This document shows, one piece after another, positions 23,401 through 30,548 of a stretch of 64,000 bases of DNA. The notes beneath the pieces were generated by a model. That model did no database searches and had not been told where the DNA came from. It worked only from the letters and a program-made list of their open reading frames with translations. Location of the stretch: contig CAJNDT010003369.1 in NCBI GenBank assembly GCA_905221615.1, positions 186,001 to 250,000 of the forward strand, read 5' to 3'. Source of the DNA: Symbiodinium sp. CCMP2592. Lineage: Eukaryota > Sar > Dinophyceae > Suessiales > Symbiodiniaceae. Each line of letters begins with the position of its first letter. Position 1 is the first letter of the stretch. Both the position numbers and the translations under genes were made by a program.

Positions 23401-26400
23401 GGCGATCTGCTGCCCATCAGGGTCAAAAGACTCAGAGGCCTCACCGACCCCAACCCAAGTTTCACCCGAGCTATCATGATCATCAGGTCCAACCTCACGA
23501 TCCGAAGCTCGACCTACAATGCTCTCCCACTCGACACAAGTAGGCTCACAAAACAGAAGATTACTCGTCACGGACACGTCCACCAACTCGCAATCCTCGG
23601 AAAAATCGGCATTCAGAGGGTTTAGACCACCCTTATGCCCCACACGCGCACCCACCCCAAGTGGGTCACAGCTCACATCCTCCCACCCAGCGCTGCCTGG
23701 CCGGCCAAGGGAAGGCGGAGCCTTTAAATCGCTCTCTGCATACTCAACAACATGTCTTTCACAGATTGAGCAAAGTCCAGCTACATCACTTTCACACGCC
23801 TTGCACCTGAAGGACCTACCGGAAAACCCACTTGTACCACTCGAAACCACTGGACCCTCAACTAGACCTGGCGCCCAATGCACACACTTCTGTTTCAACT
23901 TTCCTACACCCTTCAAGATGCCCTGGCTTTCAACCTCTGTCTCTCTGGTGTCATCACGATCACACGAAGAGTCACCACGACGGCCATCAAAACACGGAGA
24001 ATCACCACGACCCTCCTCACGACACTGAGTCTCACCACGACCCTCATCACGACATGGAGTGTCACCACGACCCTCATTACAACACTGAGCATCACTACGA
24101 CCCTCATCACGACATGGAGTCTCACCACGACCCTCATCACAACACTGAGCATCACTACGACCCTCATCTCGACACTGAGCATCACTACGACCCTCATCTC
24201 GCCGACGACTTTCACCCGCAGCTGCGAACTTCCCTGCATTCGCTGGGTCTAACCATGGGTAGGGATCCGGAGCATTCTGATTCCGCACCAAACTCGAGAA
24301 AGACCCTTCCTCATCACCGTATCTAGCATACATAGCTGGGACATCAACAATATCACCGGCTTTCAGCTGATTTGTGAGCCTTCGCCGTTGGACAAGCGTT
24401 AGCCCTGATCGCATCTCTTCTTTCTGAAGATCCCTCACCCTCGGAGCGCAAACATCATGACACTCTGAAGCTGCTTCATCGGATCCTTGGAGAACCTGCT
24501 CTGGGGCTTTGAAAACGTTTTCTTCAATGCGTTGCTCTAGGTCTCCCCCCTGCTGGCAATCGCCAGCAGTCAGCTGGAATCCGACATCACGCAACCGCTG
24601 AAGCTGCTGCTCAGTGACTCTCTCAAGACCCTTCAAGCTGTAAGCTACCAGCAAAATGCGTGACCCTTCACTCCAGTCTTCTGTAGCATGCCACTTGTGA
24701 GGGTTCAAAAGGAAGGGACATAGGGGAGTGAGGTCATGAACAGTGCCTGGTGCTTGTTGCTTGGGCGTGACCCACCTCCGATCAGCCCCGCTTTCATCCT
24801 GCACCCAAATCCCTCCCCCCTTATTGGGAACCTCAAGGGGTATGACAGCGTTGGAGGTCGGTTGGTTGAACTTGTCTTTGTGCGGCTTTGCCGTGGTCTG
24901 ACTGAGGATCGCAAGTGTGGTACACACATGTCCAGGTATCACATGCTGCACAAGACGGTTGAGTAGTTTGGTAAACCCTGGGAAGGATAAGCAATCTTTG
25001 GTCAACCCAACAATGCCACCATGACAATAAAATCCTAGGACCCTAGCGGACCCAGCATTTTCACGAAACCTCGCCCCAAGCCGTCCTGAAGAATCCCGAA
25101 TCCAGCGCGACCCTAACACGAACCTTCGAGACCTCTCGACATCGAACGGCTCGATCGAGGCTAGACATGACGCGTGCTCATCTTCAGACAACAGCCCATC
25201 AAGCATAGCAACAGATTCATCAGCAGCCGGTTTCTTTGCCCTCCGAGCGCTCAACGACGTCTTTCTGCGAACACGAACATCTGGGATCACTGCTGGACTA
25301 GCTGGCTTTGCTTTCTCGGCGGGGATGTGAAACTCTTCAGGGTTTGTATGCACAAGGTCTTCATACACGCATGGTACGTTCAGTAATGTGTCCTCTACAA
25401 GATACCCTGCCGAAAGCTCACGCGCAGGTGCCAACACCTTAGCCTCAACCACTCTCGACTTCCAATCGCCCCCCCTTGCCAAATTCCAACTTCTTTGAAG
25501 CACGTGAACCTTAGCCCCAAAAGGAATCAACCGCGGAATGTCCCACCCAAGCTTGACAGCCTGATCGCGGAATCGCTGAGCGCATGCATGACGGATAGCA
25601 TAGGGCCAATCTTGATCACTAACATCAGACTCTTTCATCAAGGTCCTAGCACACCCCTTCAGGATTCCGATGAGGTTCTCGGCAAAAGGATTGGCCTTGA
25701 ACCGGTCACCTCCTGTGTTTGTTTTGTGCATTCCTCTCTCTTTGGCCCATGTTCGCAACATGTTATTGCAGAACTCTTTACCTGCATCACTATGTAACCG
25801 TGCTACATGGCACCCCATCGCACACAGCCTGGCCTCAATGCCCTTGATTCCATTCATCACGTCCCTTGCCCCTTTTGAGGGTAGCGGTACGACGAACGGC
25901 AAGTGAACTAGCTCTAGCTGTTCTAGCGGTTGTGGCTCTGGCTCCACCGGGGCGTCATCAAGCTCAATAGGGCCCACGCCTCCACCATCATCGTCATCAC
26001 GATCGTCGTCATCCGCATTCTCCCACTCCCCTGGCTCCCCCGGAACAGCTGCTACATCTGCCTCAGGCTTATCCACTCTAGACCCGTTTAGCTCTGGCGC
26101 CCTAGGTACGGAGAAAACTGCCGCAAGGAAGTAGCTTGCCTTCGCACCCTCATGAGTACCGCGCTTAAAAGGTCCTGCGAGATCAACCGACAGCACAAAC
26201 GAATCGCTCACCGTCTGTCTGTAATGATTCTGTTTCTTCGCTCTTCCCGCTACACACGCGTAGCAGTCCTTACGGTAGGGGACATGTCCAGCTAACACGT
26301 GGTCCTTCATGGATTGCTGTACCTGAAGCCTCCGCATACCTTCTACGGTGGGCCCCTGTTGAAGAGCAGCATCCAGGTACTCTTCTACTGCTTGAACTAA

Positions 26401-29400
26401 CCCTGGAGACCAGCGTGCCTGATCTGCACTACACCCCGATGTATCCCGGTTGTGTCCCGGACCTCGGATGTTCATAGCCCAGTTCGGCCATAACCGTTCG
26501 AGACATGCTACTGTGGTAGGCCTTCTACACATGTGCCCCAGGGGGCCTTGATCAAGCCTCAGAAGCTGTAGCCCCAGTGTCTTCCGCAATGTATCAAACT
26601 CTGGCGTTACCCACAACGAAGGAGCCTGCTCGTGGCTACCCCCAAAAACTTCCCAAGGGTCCCTTGGGTTCTCCAGGAGATACGGGAAACCCGCCATTCG
26701 TCCGACTTGGATCTGATCCCGACCCCACTTTGAGGCAACACCCAGAATAAAGCTTCTGAGCATGAGCTGGTCGTCATAGTCAACCTTCTCACGCTCTTGA
26801 TGGGAGAGGTTCTCCAATCCAAACCTTTCAACCCCATACCGCGCCCGAACCACTGGTGGTCCTTCATCCTTACCTCCAAGGGCTGAGCGAGTCCTATCCG
26901 GAAGACCTGAAAGCACCGCAACAACCTTACCAGCGAGCGCCTGCTTCAGCAAGTATGTGTACGTAGCCGGATCGTTAAGGTCTTCAGTGGAGTCTATGGC
27001 TACAACCTTAGCCCCATGCTTCGCGGCTACAGCGTCAAACTCATGCCTCGATCTTCCACAGAAAAGATGCAGAACTATACCCTTGGAACGCTCTGCTGCC
27101 CTGCGCCTCCTACGATTGAAGGCACCTGGGGGCCCAGACCCCTGTGAGATCAAAGACACTGCTTGGGCAGCCTCTCGTGGGAATTCCGGAAAGAGCTTCT
27201 CACATAAAATCTCATGCCACATTTTAGCATCCCTTGACCTACCTTCTCTCACACTCTCGGCTACTTTACACATGACTGCCTCCCAGGACACCGCATCAGC
27301 ATCACGCATCATAGCAAGCTGATCTTCACCATACCCGTGAAGGTTGAAAGTTTCGATGCGGTCAATCAGGTTTTGCGCTACAGCCTTACACACCCTCGGA
27401 CAGCCGGAAGCCGTGGACAAAGGAACCGAGTAACCCTCTTCATCGAACAGTTGACATGCCCTCTTGGACCAAACCAGACGAAAGCCGATGGTGATGAGCT
27501 GTCGGAGTGAAACGATGGGTTCAACTTCTTCGTTAGCAAGTAAAACTCCCCCGGCACTGAATCCCATCTGAACTTCTCCCTGCGCGAGCGAAACCGTCTT
27601 CTCTCCAACTGGCTGCTCATCTTCCCTACGCATGCGCATGCATGTTGTGGCACCGGAGTCTATCAGACCTGTTTCATCGCGGGGACCTGGCTTCGGCGGG
27701 TATTTCGAACCTAGCTGCAAGGCCTTGATTGAGGTTTGAATAGATTCCAACACCGCGTTGGCCCGTGCAATCAGCTCGTCACGAGCCGACTTGTCGGTTT
27801 CACTAGCCCCCTTATCCTGAGCCTTCATAACCTCATCCCCTGATTTCCCCTTTTGGCTACCTTTCCCTGGCTTCCCACCGGGCTCGGCTTGCGCACGCTT
27901 GAACGGACAATCTGGCTTTCGGTGCTTTGTGCTACTGCAGTTGAAACACCTCTTATCGGCAGGGGTGAGGGCATCATGCGCAAACGTACAAGACTTCCCA
28001 TACCTACACCCGTCATCGGTTCTCCAGAGCCGACAAAGTTGTTTTCCACCATCCACCTTGGCAGCCCCCTTTGATGCACCCTTTCCTTCCTTCCCAACCT
28101 TTCCTCCCTTTCCTGGCACCTCATCCGCCTTAGCTACCGTCTGCCTCGCTCCACCCTTGTCTGCAGCTTCTGACAACACCGCCTCCTCGGCCTCTGCAAG
28201 CAGGAGCTCTGAAAACTGCAAAACCGTCTGTTGAGTTGGAGCCTGGTCGAGCAGAGCCTGCGTTCGGAAGGTTTGTACTCGGAAGGCTGCTGTATCGGAC
28301 AATGTCGGGGCGAGCCTTTCAAGACCCTTGAGCTGAAGGCTAGGGTCAGGAACGATTACCTGGAGTTCACGAGCACGGGCTAACCAACGACGCCATTTCC
28401 GCAGTGCTTTAACTGATGCAGCGCTTGTGGTGACGTTTTCAGGGGTGACTAGAAACGACAGAAGTTGCTGTTTCTCTGCAGCTCCTCCCGGTTGATATTT
28501 CGCCATAACCTTGAACACAATAGCGCATGTACCCAGCAAGCGAAGAGAGATCAGATCATCCTTCAGCTCATTACCCACTGCAGCCAACAACAAACTGACC
28601 GCCCGTTGATCAACCCTCGAGAACTTTCCATCGCGGTACCTGTTTACCAAGACCTCCGCCTGGATATGTAGTCTCTCCAGTGGGGAAGAGGATAACCATC
28701 GGCCATAGAACAGCTTGGCCGTGCTTACACAATCCTCCCAAAACACCCAAGCAGAAGCGGACAGCGCTGGCGTCAACGAGATAAGCCAATCCCCTGCTAC
28801 GATGGCTGATGTGGATGGGTTGTACTTGTCCAATTTAGGAAGCTCCAGCGAGGTTTTGGTAGGCTCCTCCGGCTTCTCGCCGATTCCCGGCGAGGGATCC
28901 AATCCGAAACCCCTGATCCCTGAAGCCTCACCGCCTGAGCTCCCCAACCCGAAACCACCCCAACCCATGCTTGCTTGCTGTCCTGTACTACCCGTGGTCC
29001 TCAACGCAGCAGGGATGGGTGGGGGAGGTGGGTAAGCCCCCCATGCCTTAGGTCCAAGTGTCTCCCAACTGCCTGTCCAATGATCCTGTGTCTGATGCTG
29101 TGGCGGGGGTGGTGGCCTAATCACTGTACCACCTGGCGATATCGGATACGGCAGTCTGCCTACAGCCTGATCGTTACCTGGAGTAGAAACTCCCTTACAA
29201 CCCCGATCCTTTTCAGCACTGATTTCGGCTCGTACAGCTGGGGTGTTCCTTTGCTTTGGGGTGCTTCTACTCCTGGGCGGGCTAGTGGTGTGTACCCTCC
29301 GAATGTTAGGAGTAACGACCTCATGATGTACGGACGTAGCCTGAAATGGAGACATCGACCTTTGATCAAGCACCTGGCTGACTGTGCAACTGCCACTCTC

Positions 29401-30258
29401 TCTGCCCCTCTCTCTCTCTTGCACACGCGTGAGTTTAAGACCATCCGGCGTCATCTGCCAGTCGTAAGAGATACCCTCCACCACCGTCACACCCTTGTTT
29501 TGATGCGTTGGGGCCTCAACGTGAGCGGAACCATTGCCCTTGGATGCCAAATCCCGCGCATGATGCAAACGAGTATCCTGAACCCCAACCGCTGACTCAG
29601 GCAAAACACCCGCTGGAACGGTAGTGGGTTGCTTCAACGCTGCATCTGCATTAGCCCCACTAGCACTTGGCTTGGAGCCCACCTCCAACGACTGAAGCAT
29701 GGCCAATACATGCTCACCTTGCGCCGTCAACGGCACTTGGGAGTCTCTCTCACTCTCCAACCTGTCTAGTCGGGACATGACCGCAGCCTGACTCATCATC
29801 ATACGATCTAGAGCAGGAGCCACATGGCTCTGCAGCGTCTGCTGTAGCATAGCACTCAACTGTCCCATGAGATCATTCGTCACCGCTGGTGGCGGCGCCG
29901 TAACTTGAGGCATCCTGCCTGCGGCCACTGATCGTGGCTCTTCTGTGGCTGGAATCAACTCATGATCACTCTGAGGACTGAAGTGTCTTGTTGCCGTCTG
30001 TTCTGTTGAGCTACCCGAGCCCCCATCCAGCAACCCAAGTGCTGCAGCATCCAGACCAAACTCTAAAGATGCCCCAGTCGCTCGCAAACCATACGGTGGA
30101 TCTAGCGGCTCGCTGTCCGGAAACAGGCGTTGACTTCTCTCATCTTCAGGTGAAACAGACGTGTTGCCATCTCTTGCTTCCTCGAACTCTTCATCCATAG
30201 CTTGTGCTAGCGCATCGTCGTGATCAGCAGTGTTAGTGCCATCATCTTGGTGTGCCAT
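20419..30258 (-). CDS. Ty1/copia-type gag-pol polyprotein, 3279 aa, intact
   Basis: One uninterrupted ORF starting 43 nt inside the 5' LTR. Domains in order, with residues: Gag-like region with Pro-rich stretch (~365-435) and capsid-like helical part (~485-690); CCCH finger (C742, C751, C757, H761); CCHC knuckle (C771, C774, H779, C784); aspartic protease D-S-G at 867; C5-methyltransferase-like region (~1055-1215); integrase zinc motif (H...H...C-x2-C, ~1318-1335) and D1359, D1491, E1527 (D-D-x35-E); 2OG-Fe(II) dioxygenase-like region (~1690-1890); ten-residue Cys/Glu/Arg repeats (~2015-2100); C-x2-C/C-x2-C finger (~2150); copia reverse transcriptase with Y-V-D-D at 2595-2598; RNase H (~2770-2910); a hydrophobic segment (~2975-3000) followed by an Arg cluster and acidic tail. 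Copia polyproteins are usually about 1,300-1,500 aa, so this one is more than double. The order protease-integrase-RT-RNase H is diagnostic of copia. Intactness plus identical LTRs suggests recent activity. Confidence 0.92.
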   Translation of the reverse strand: MAHQDDGTNTADHDDALAQAMDEEFEEARDGNTSVSPEDERSQRLFPDSEPLDPPYGLRATGASLEFGLDAAALGLLDGGSGSSTEQTATRHFSPQSDHELIPATEEPRSVAAGRMPQVTAPPPAVTNDLMGQLSAMLQQTLQSHVAPALDRMMMSQAAVMSRLDRLESERDSQVPLTAQGEHVLAMLQSLEVGSKPSASGANADAALKQPTTVPAGVLPESAVGVQDTRLHHARDLASKGNGSAHVEAPTHQNKGVTVVEGISYDWQMTPDGLKLTRVQERERGRESGSCTVSQVLDQRSMSPFQATSVHHEVVTPNIRRVHTTSPPRSRSTPKQRNTPAVRAEISAEKDRGCKGVSTPGNDQAVGRLPYPISPGGTVIRPPPPPQHQTQDHWTGSWETLGPKAWGAYPPPPPIPAALRTTGSTGQQASMGWGGFGLGSSGGEASGIRGFGLDPSPGIGEKPEEPTKTSLELPKLDKYNPSTSAIVAGDWLISLTPALSASAWVFWEDCVSTAKLFYGRWLSSSPLERLHIQAEVLVNRYRDGKFSRVDQRAVSLLLAAVGNELKDDLISLRLLGTCAIVFKVMAKYQPGGAAEKQQLLSFLVTPENVTTSAASVKALRKWRRWLARARELQVIVPDPSLQLKGLERLAPTLSDTAAFRVQTFRTQALLDQAPTQQTVLQFSELLLAEAEEAVLSEAADKGGARQTVAKADEVPGKGGKVGKEGKGASKGAAKVDGGKQLCRLWRTDDGCRYGKSCTFAHDALTPADKRCFNCSSTKHRKPDCPFKRAQAEPGGKPGKGSQKGKSGDEVMKAQDKGASETDKSARDELIARANAVLESIQTSIKALQLGSKYPPKPGPRDETGLIDSGATTCMRMRREDEQPVGEKTVSLAQGEVQMGFSAGGVLLANEEVEPIVSLRQLITIGFRLVWSKRACQLFDEEGYSVPLSTASGCPRVCKAVAQNLIDRIETFNLHGYGEDQLAMMRDADAVSWEAVMCKVAESVREGRSRDAKMWHEILCEKLFPEFPREAAQAVSLISQGSGPPGAFNRRRRRAAERSKGIVLHLFCGRSRHEFDAVAAKHGAKVVAIDSTEDLNDPATYTYLLKQALAGKVVAVLSGLPDRTRSALGGKDEGPPVVRARYGVERFGLENLSHQEREKVDYDDQLMLRSFILGVASKWGRDQIQVGRMAGFPYLLENPRDPWEVFGGSHEQAPSLWVTPEFDTLRKTLGLQLLRLDQGPLGHMCRRPTTVACLERLWPNWAMNIRGPGHNRDTSGCSADQARWSPGLVQAVEEYLDAALQQGPTVEGMRRLQVQQSMKDHVLAGHVPYRKDCYACVAGRAKKQNHYRQTVSDSFVLSVDLAGPFKRGTHEGAKASYFLAAVFSVPRAPELNGSRVDKPEADVAAVPGEPGEWENADDDDRDDDDGGGVGPIELDDAPVEPEPQPLEQLELVHLPFVVPLPSKGARDVMNGIKGIEARLCAMGCHVARLHSDAGKEFCNNMLRTWAKERGMHKTNTGGDRFKANPFAENLIGILKGCARTLMKESDVSDQDWPYAIRHACAQRFRDQAVKLGWDIPRLIPFGAKVHVLQRSWNLARGGDWKSRVVEAKVLAPARELSAGYLVEDTLLNVPCVYEDLVHTNPEEFHIPAEKAKPASPAVIPDVRVRRKTSLSARRAKKPAADESVAMLDGLLSEDEHASCLASIEPFDVERSRRFVLGSRWIRDSSGRLGARFRENAGSARVLGFYCHGGIVGLTKDCLSFPGFTKLLNRLVQHVIPGHVCTTLAILSQTTAKPHKDKFNQPTSNAVIPLEVPNKGGGIWVQDESGADRRWVTPKQQAPGTVHDLTPLCPFLLNPHKWHATEDWSEGSRILLVAYSLKGLERVTEQQLQRLRDVGFQLTAGDCQQGGDLEQRIEENVFKAPEQVLQGSDEAASECHDVCAPRVRDLQKEEMRSGLTLVQRRRLTNQLKAGDIVDVPAMYARYGDEEGSFSSLVRNQNAPDPYPWLDPANAGKFAAAGESRRRDEGRSDAQCRDEGRSDAQCCDEGRGETPCRDEGRSDAQCCNEGRGDTPCRDEGRGETQCREEGRGDSPCFDGRRGDSSCDRDDTRETEVESQGILKGVGKLKQKCVHWAPGLVEGPVVSSGTSGFSGRSFRCKACESDVAGLCSICERHVVEYAESDLKAPPSLGRPGSAGWEDVSCDPLGVGARVGHKGGLNPLNADFSEDCELVDVSVTSNLLFCEPTCVEWESIVGRASDREVGPDDHDSSGETWVGVGEASESFDPDGQQIALKALLSRECKLQDRSGVAGDSDREGYIHGLSSTIKRLEERCCKADDGVEYSTLPDAEVLTTHTVPLEEVERHYSLWSAAVQAELDSLVHEKQAVRVITSAEMQAMQEKGTCVTIIPSKMVITRKAGGRHKARLVACGNHLDGQGQAKGKQSPSKANLYAGGIDPSVMRQAASIAVKRAWKGGATDITTAFLNAELLDRVNPRSSPPPLSLDVPTEVIVLKIPSIVHRHGHVDRSCFMLVCKALYGLDQSPRDWSIKRDSEIEGMSCQVDGVTCMFEQSLVDSNLWYLRRVPKDGESHSWREPVACMLVYVDDLLAFGPSPVLTMIFELITSRWKCGPVEWIPEDPTKPPLKFFGFELRWDGKDLLLGQQDFIRDVATRYPEATASCVPATPGPLDVEDASERRPEDVSACQTALGEILWVAGRTRPDIIFAVSRLAQTMSRDPATVRKRVMQLIGYLVYTQDLCLRYRATYSCQGEPGATATPNAEGVIEAMTDSAFAPVCERSQESTLVYTQGSLTGWNTGRQPFTAASTAESELLSLMTGFSFGRAQTYVLQEFMGKVPRLVVLNDNMASISIVNGDSNGWRSRHLRIRAHVLREQAKQGHVVVGHIEGGKNIADAGTKALPYPRLKLLRDGMGLDAVRNVHDARPKGATKVIDPASAARIQAVVLTLAAVTAEAQQSPDEPEGHSHELWFLMFLVCCTSIALWEGLKWACRWCCRRRRVQRREVERHEPEEERSSDGENQPDDEDELQEFSPQAADRVEDHDVARELTVPPEGTVVRYVDDVMYVGPPPEEEEERLRRRRQGQRVYHDEPDFEPAAVEASGLPPWNVQNRVRQALEAQRDARGSNEGPNWMPNQFVNYPVIRLRADWPASENQPPLAYLAAYQSAWGGLASALHQLRPNDAYTRDEYTRHDARQNVLIRWHFGWRVMLFDPNRTTSPVAMSRLTGRRRTVITYSDGTEELLDDNFRIDSARRMMDQQWVGRTELEIREGT
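23960..24215 (-). repeat. 30-bp minisatellite inside the polyprotein
   Basis: About nine in-frame copies of a 30-bp unit (+ strand: catcacgacactgagtctca then ccacgaccct), encoding ten-residue repeats of the type C-R-D-E-G-R-[SG]-D-[AT]-[QP]. It is charged and Cys-containing. The 30-bp length keeps the reading frame, so copy number can vary without breaking the ORF. Confidence 0.75.
24580..25190 (-). other. Candidate TET/JBP-like 2OG-Fe(II) dioxygenase domain in the polyprotein
   Basis: Residues about 1690-1890. The key signature is H1793-x-D1795 (context K-P-H-K-D-K-F-N), then G-G-G-I-W-V-Q after ~20 residues, then P-H-K-W-H-A-T-E-D-W with H1854 or H1857 as distal iron ligand, and R1867 ten residues after H1857 in G-S-R-I-L-L-V-A-Y as 2-oxoglutarate binder. 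The order HxD ... G-G ... H ... R and the strand-forming hydrophobics are those of the double-stranded beta-helix oxygenases; the H-x-D-x-x-N and G-G-x-[LI]-W spacing is closest to TET/JBP-type enzymes. It lies between integrase and reverse transcriptase. Function is inference; it could also be an AlkB-like or prolyl-hydroxylase-like oxygenase. Confidence 0.6.
26610..27100 (-). other. C5-methyltransferase-like domain in the polyprotein
   Basis: Residues about 1055-1215. It starts V-L-H-L-F-C-G-R-S, like SAM motif I of C5-cytosine methyltransferases (L-F-x-G), followed by an acidic residue ending the next strand (V-V-A-I-D). The region where the catalytic P-C dipeptide is expected reads G-L-P-D-R-T (P1120-D1121), so the nucleophilic Cys appears replaced. 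A later R-F-G-L-E-N-L stretch and an E-N-P motif remain. If the family call is right, the domain may bind DNA or SAM but is unlikely to methylate. Confidence 0.45.
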
Positions 30259-30274
30259 GGCTCAAACAGGATCC

Positions 30275-30300
30275 GGTTACGAGCTGCTTGGGCTCATAAC
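30275..30300 (-). other. Primer-binding site matching a tRNA-Met 5' half
   Basis: The 26 bp immediately inside the 5' LTR read, on the + strand, as a tRNA D-arm/anticodon-arm segment: ggtta, then gagc, then a stem G-G-G, the 7-nt loop ctcataa with CAT anticodon, and C-C-C. On the element's strand the sequence is therefore complementary to the 5' half of a tRNA-Met ending near the anticodon loop. This is the priming arrangement known from Drosophila copia, rather than a match to a tRNA 3' end. Confidence 0.65.
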
Positions 30301-30301
30301 C

Positions 30302-30543
30302 CCCGAAGATACGGGGGAGTGCACAGCGACCGGACCCTATATGTTTTCACGGACGAACGAAGCATCATCATCGTCATACTGTAAAAATGCTTAGTCTGTA
30401 CATTCTCTCACTCTTGATTTGTGCGTGTCTTCTGTTGCAGGGGCCATGCCTGAGCATATACACGCCTGCGCCTTGAACATATTGTGAAACATGCACCCGC
30501 CGTCAACAAGCAAGTAGTAAGCTGCGTACCTGAGGGATTCGCT
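30302..30543 (-). repeat. 5' LTR of the copia-type element (242 bp)
   Basis: Identical by eye to 20050-20291. It drives the polyprotein whose ATG is 43 nt downstream. A TATATGC word and a TTTTT run are present on the - strand; which of them, if either, acts as core promoter cannot be decided here. Confidence 0.85.
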
Positions 30544-30548
30544 CTAAC
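30544..30548. repeat. Target-site duplication, right copy (ctaac)
   Basis: Matches 20045-20049. The satellite monomer resumes exactly here. Confidence 0.8.

Noticed and set aside
23878-24252. Thr/Ile-rich + strand frames opposite the polyprotein
   Set aside because: They are shadows of the 30-bp minisatellite in the - strand gag-pol ORF; the - strand has the conserved domains.
30275-30300. A tRNA gene at the retrotransposon boundary
   Set aside because: Only the D-arm/anticodon-arm half is present; acceptor and T arms are missing. It fits a primer-binding site instead.
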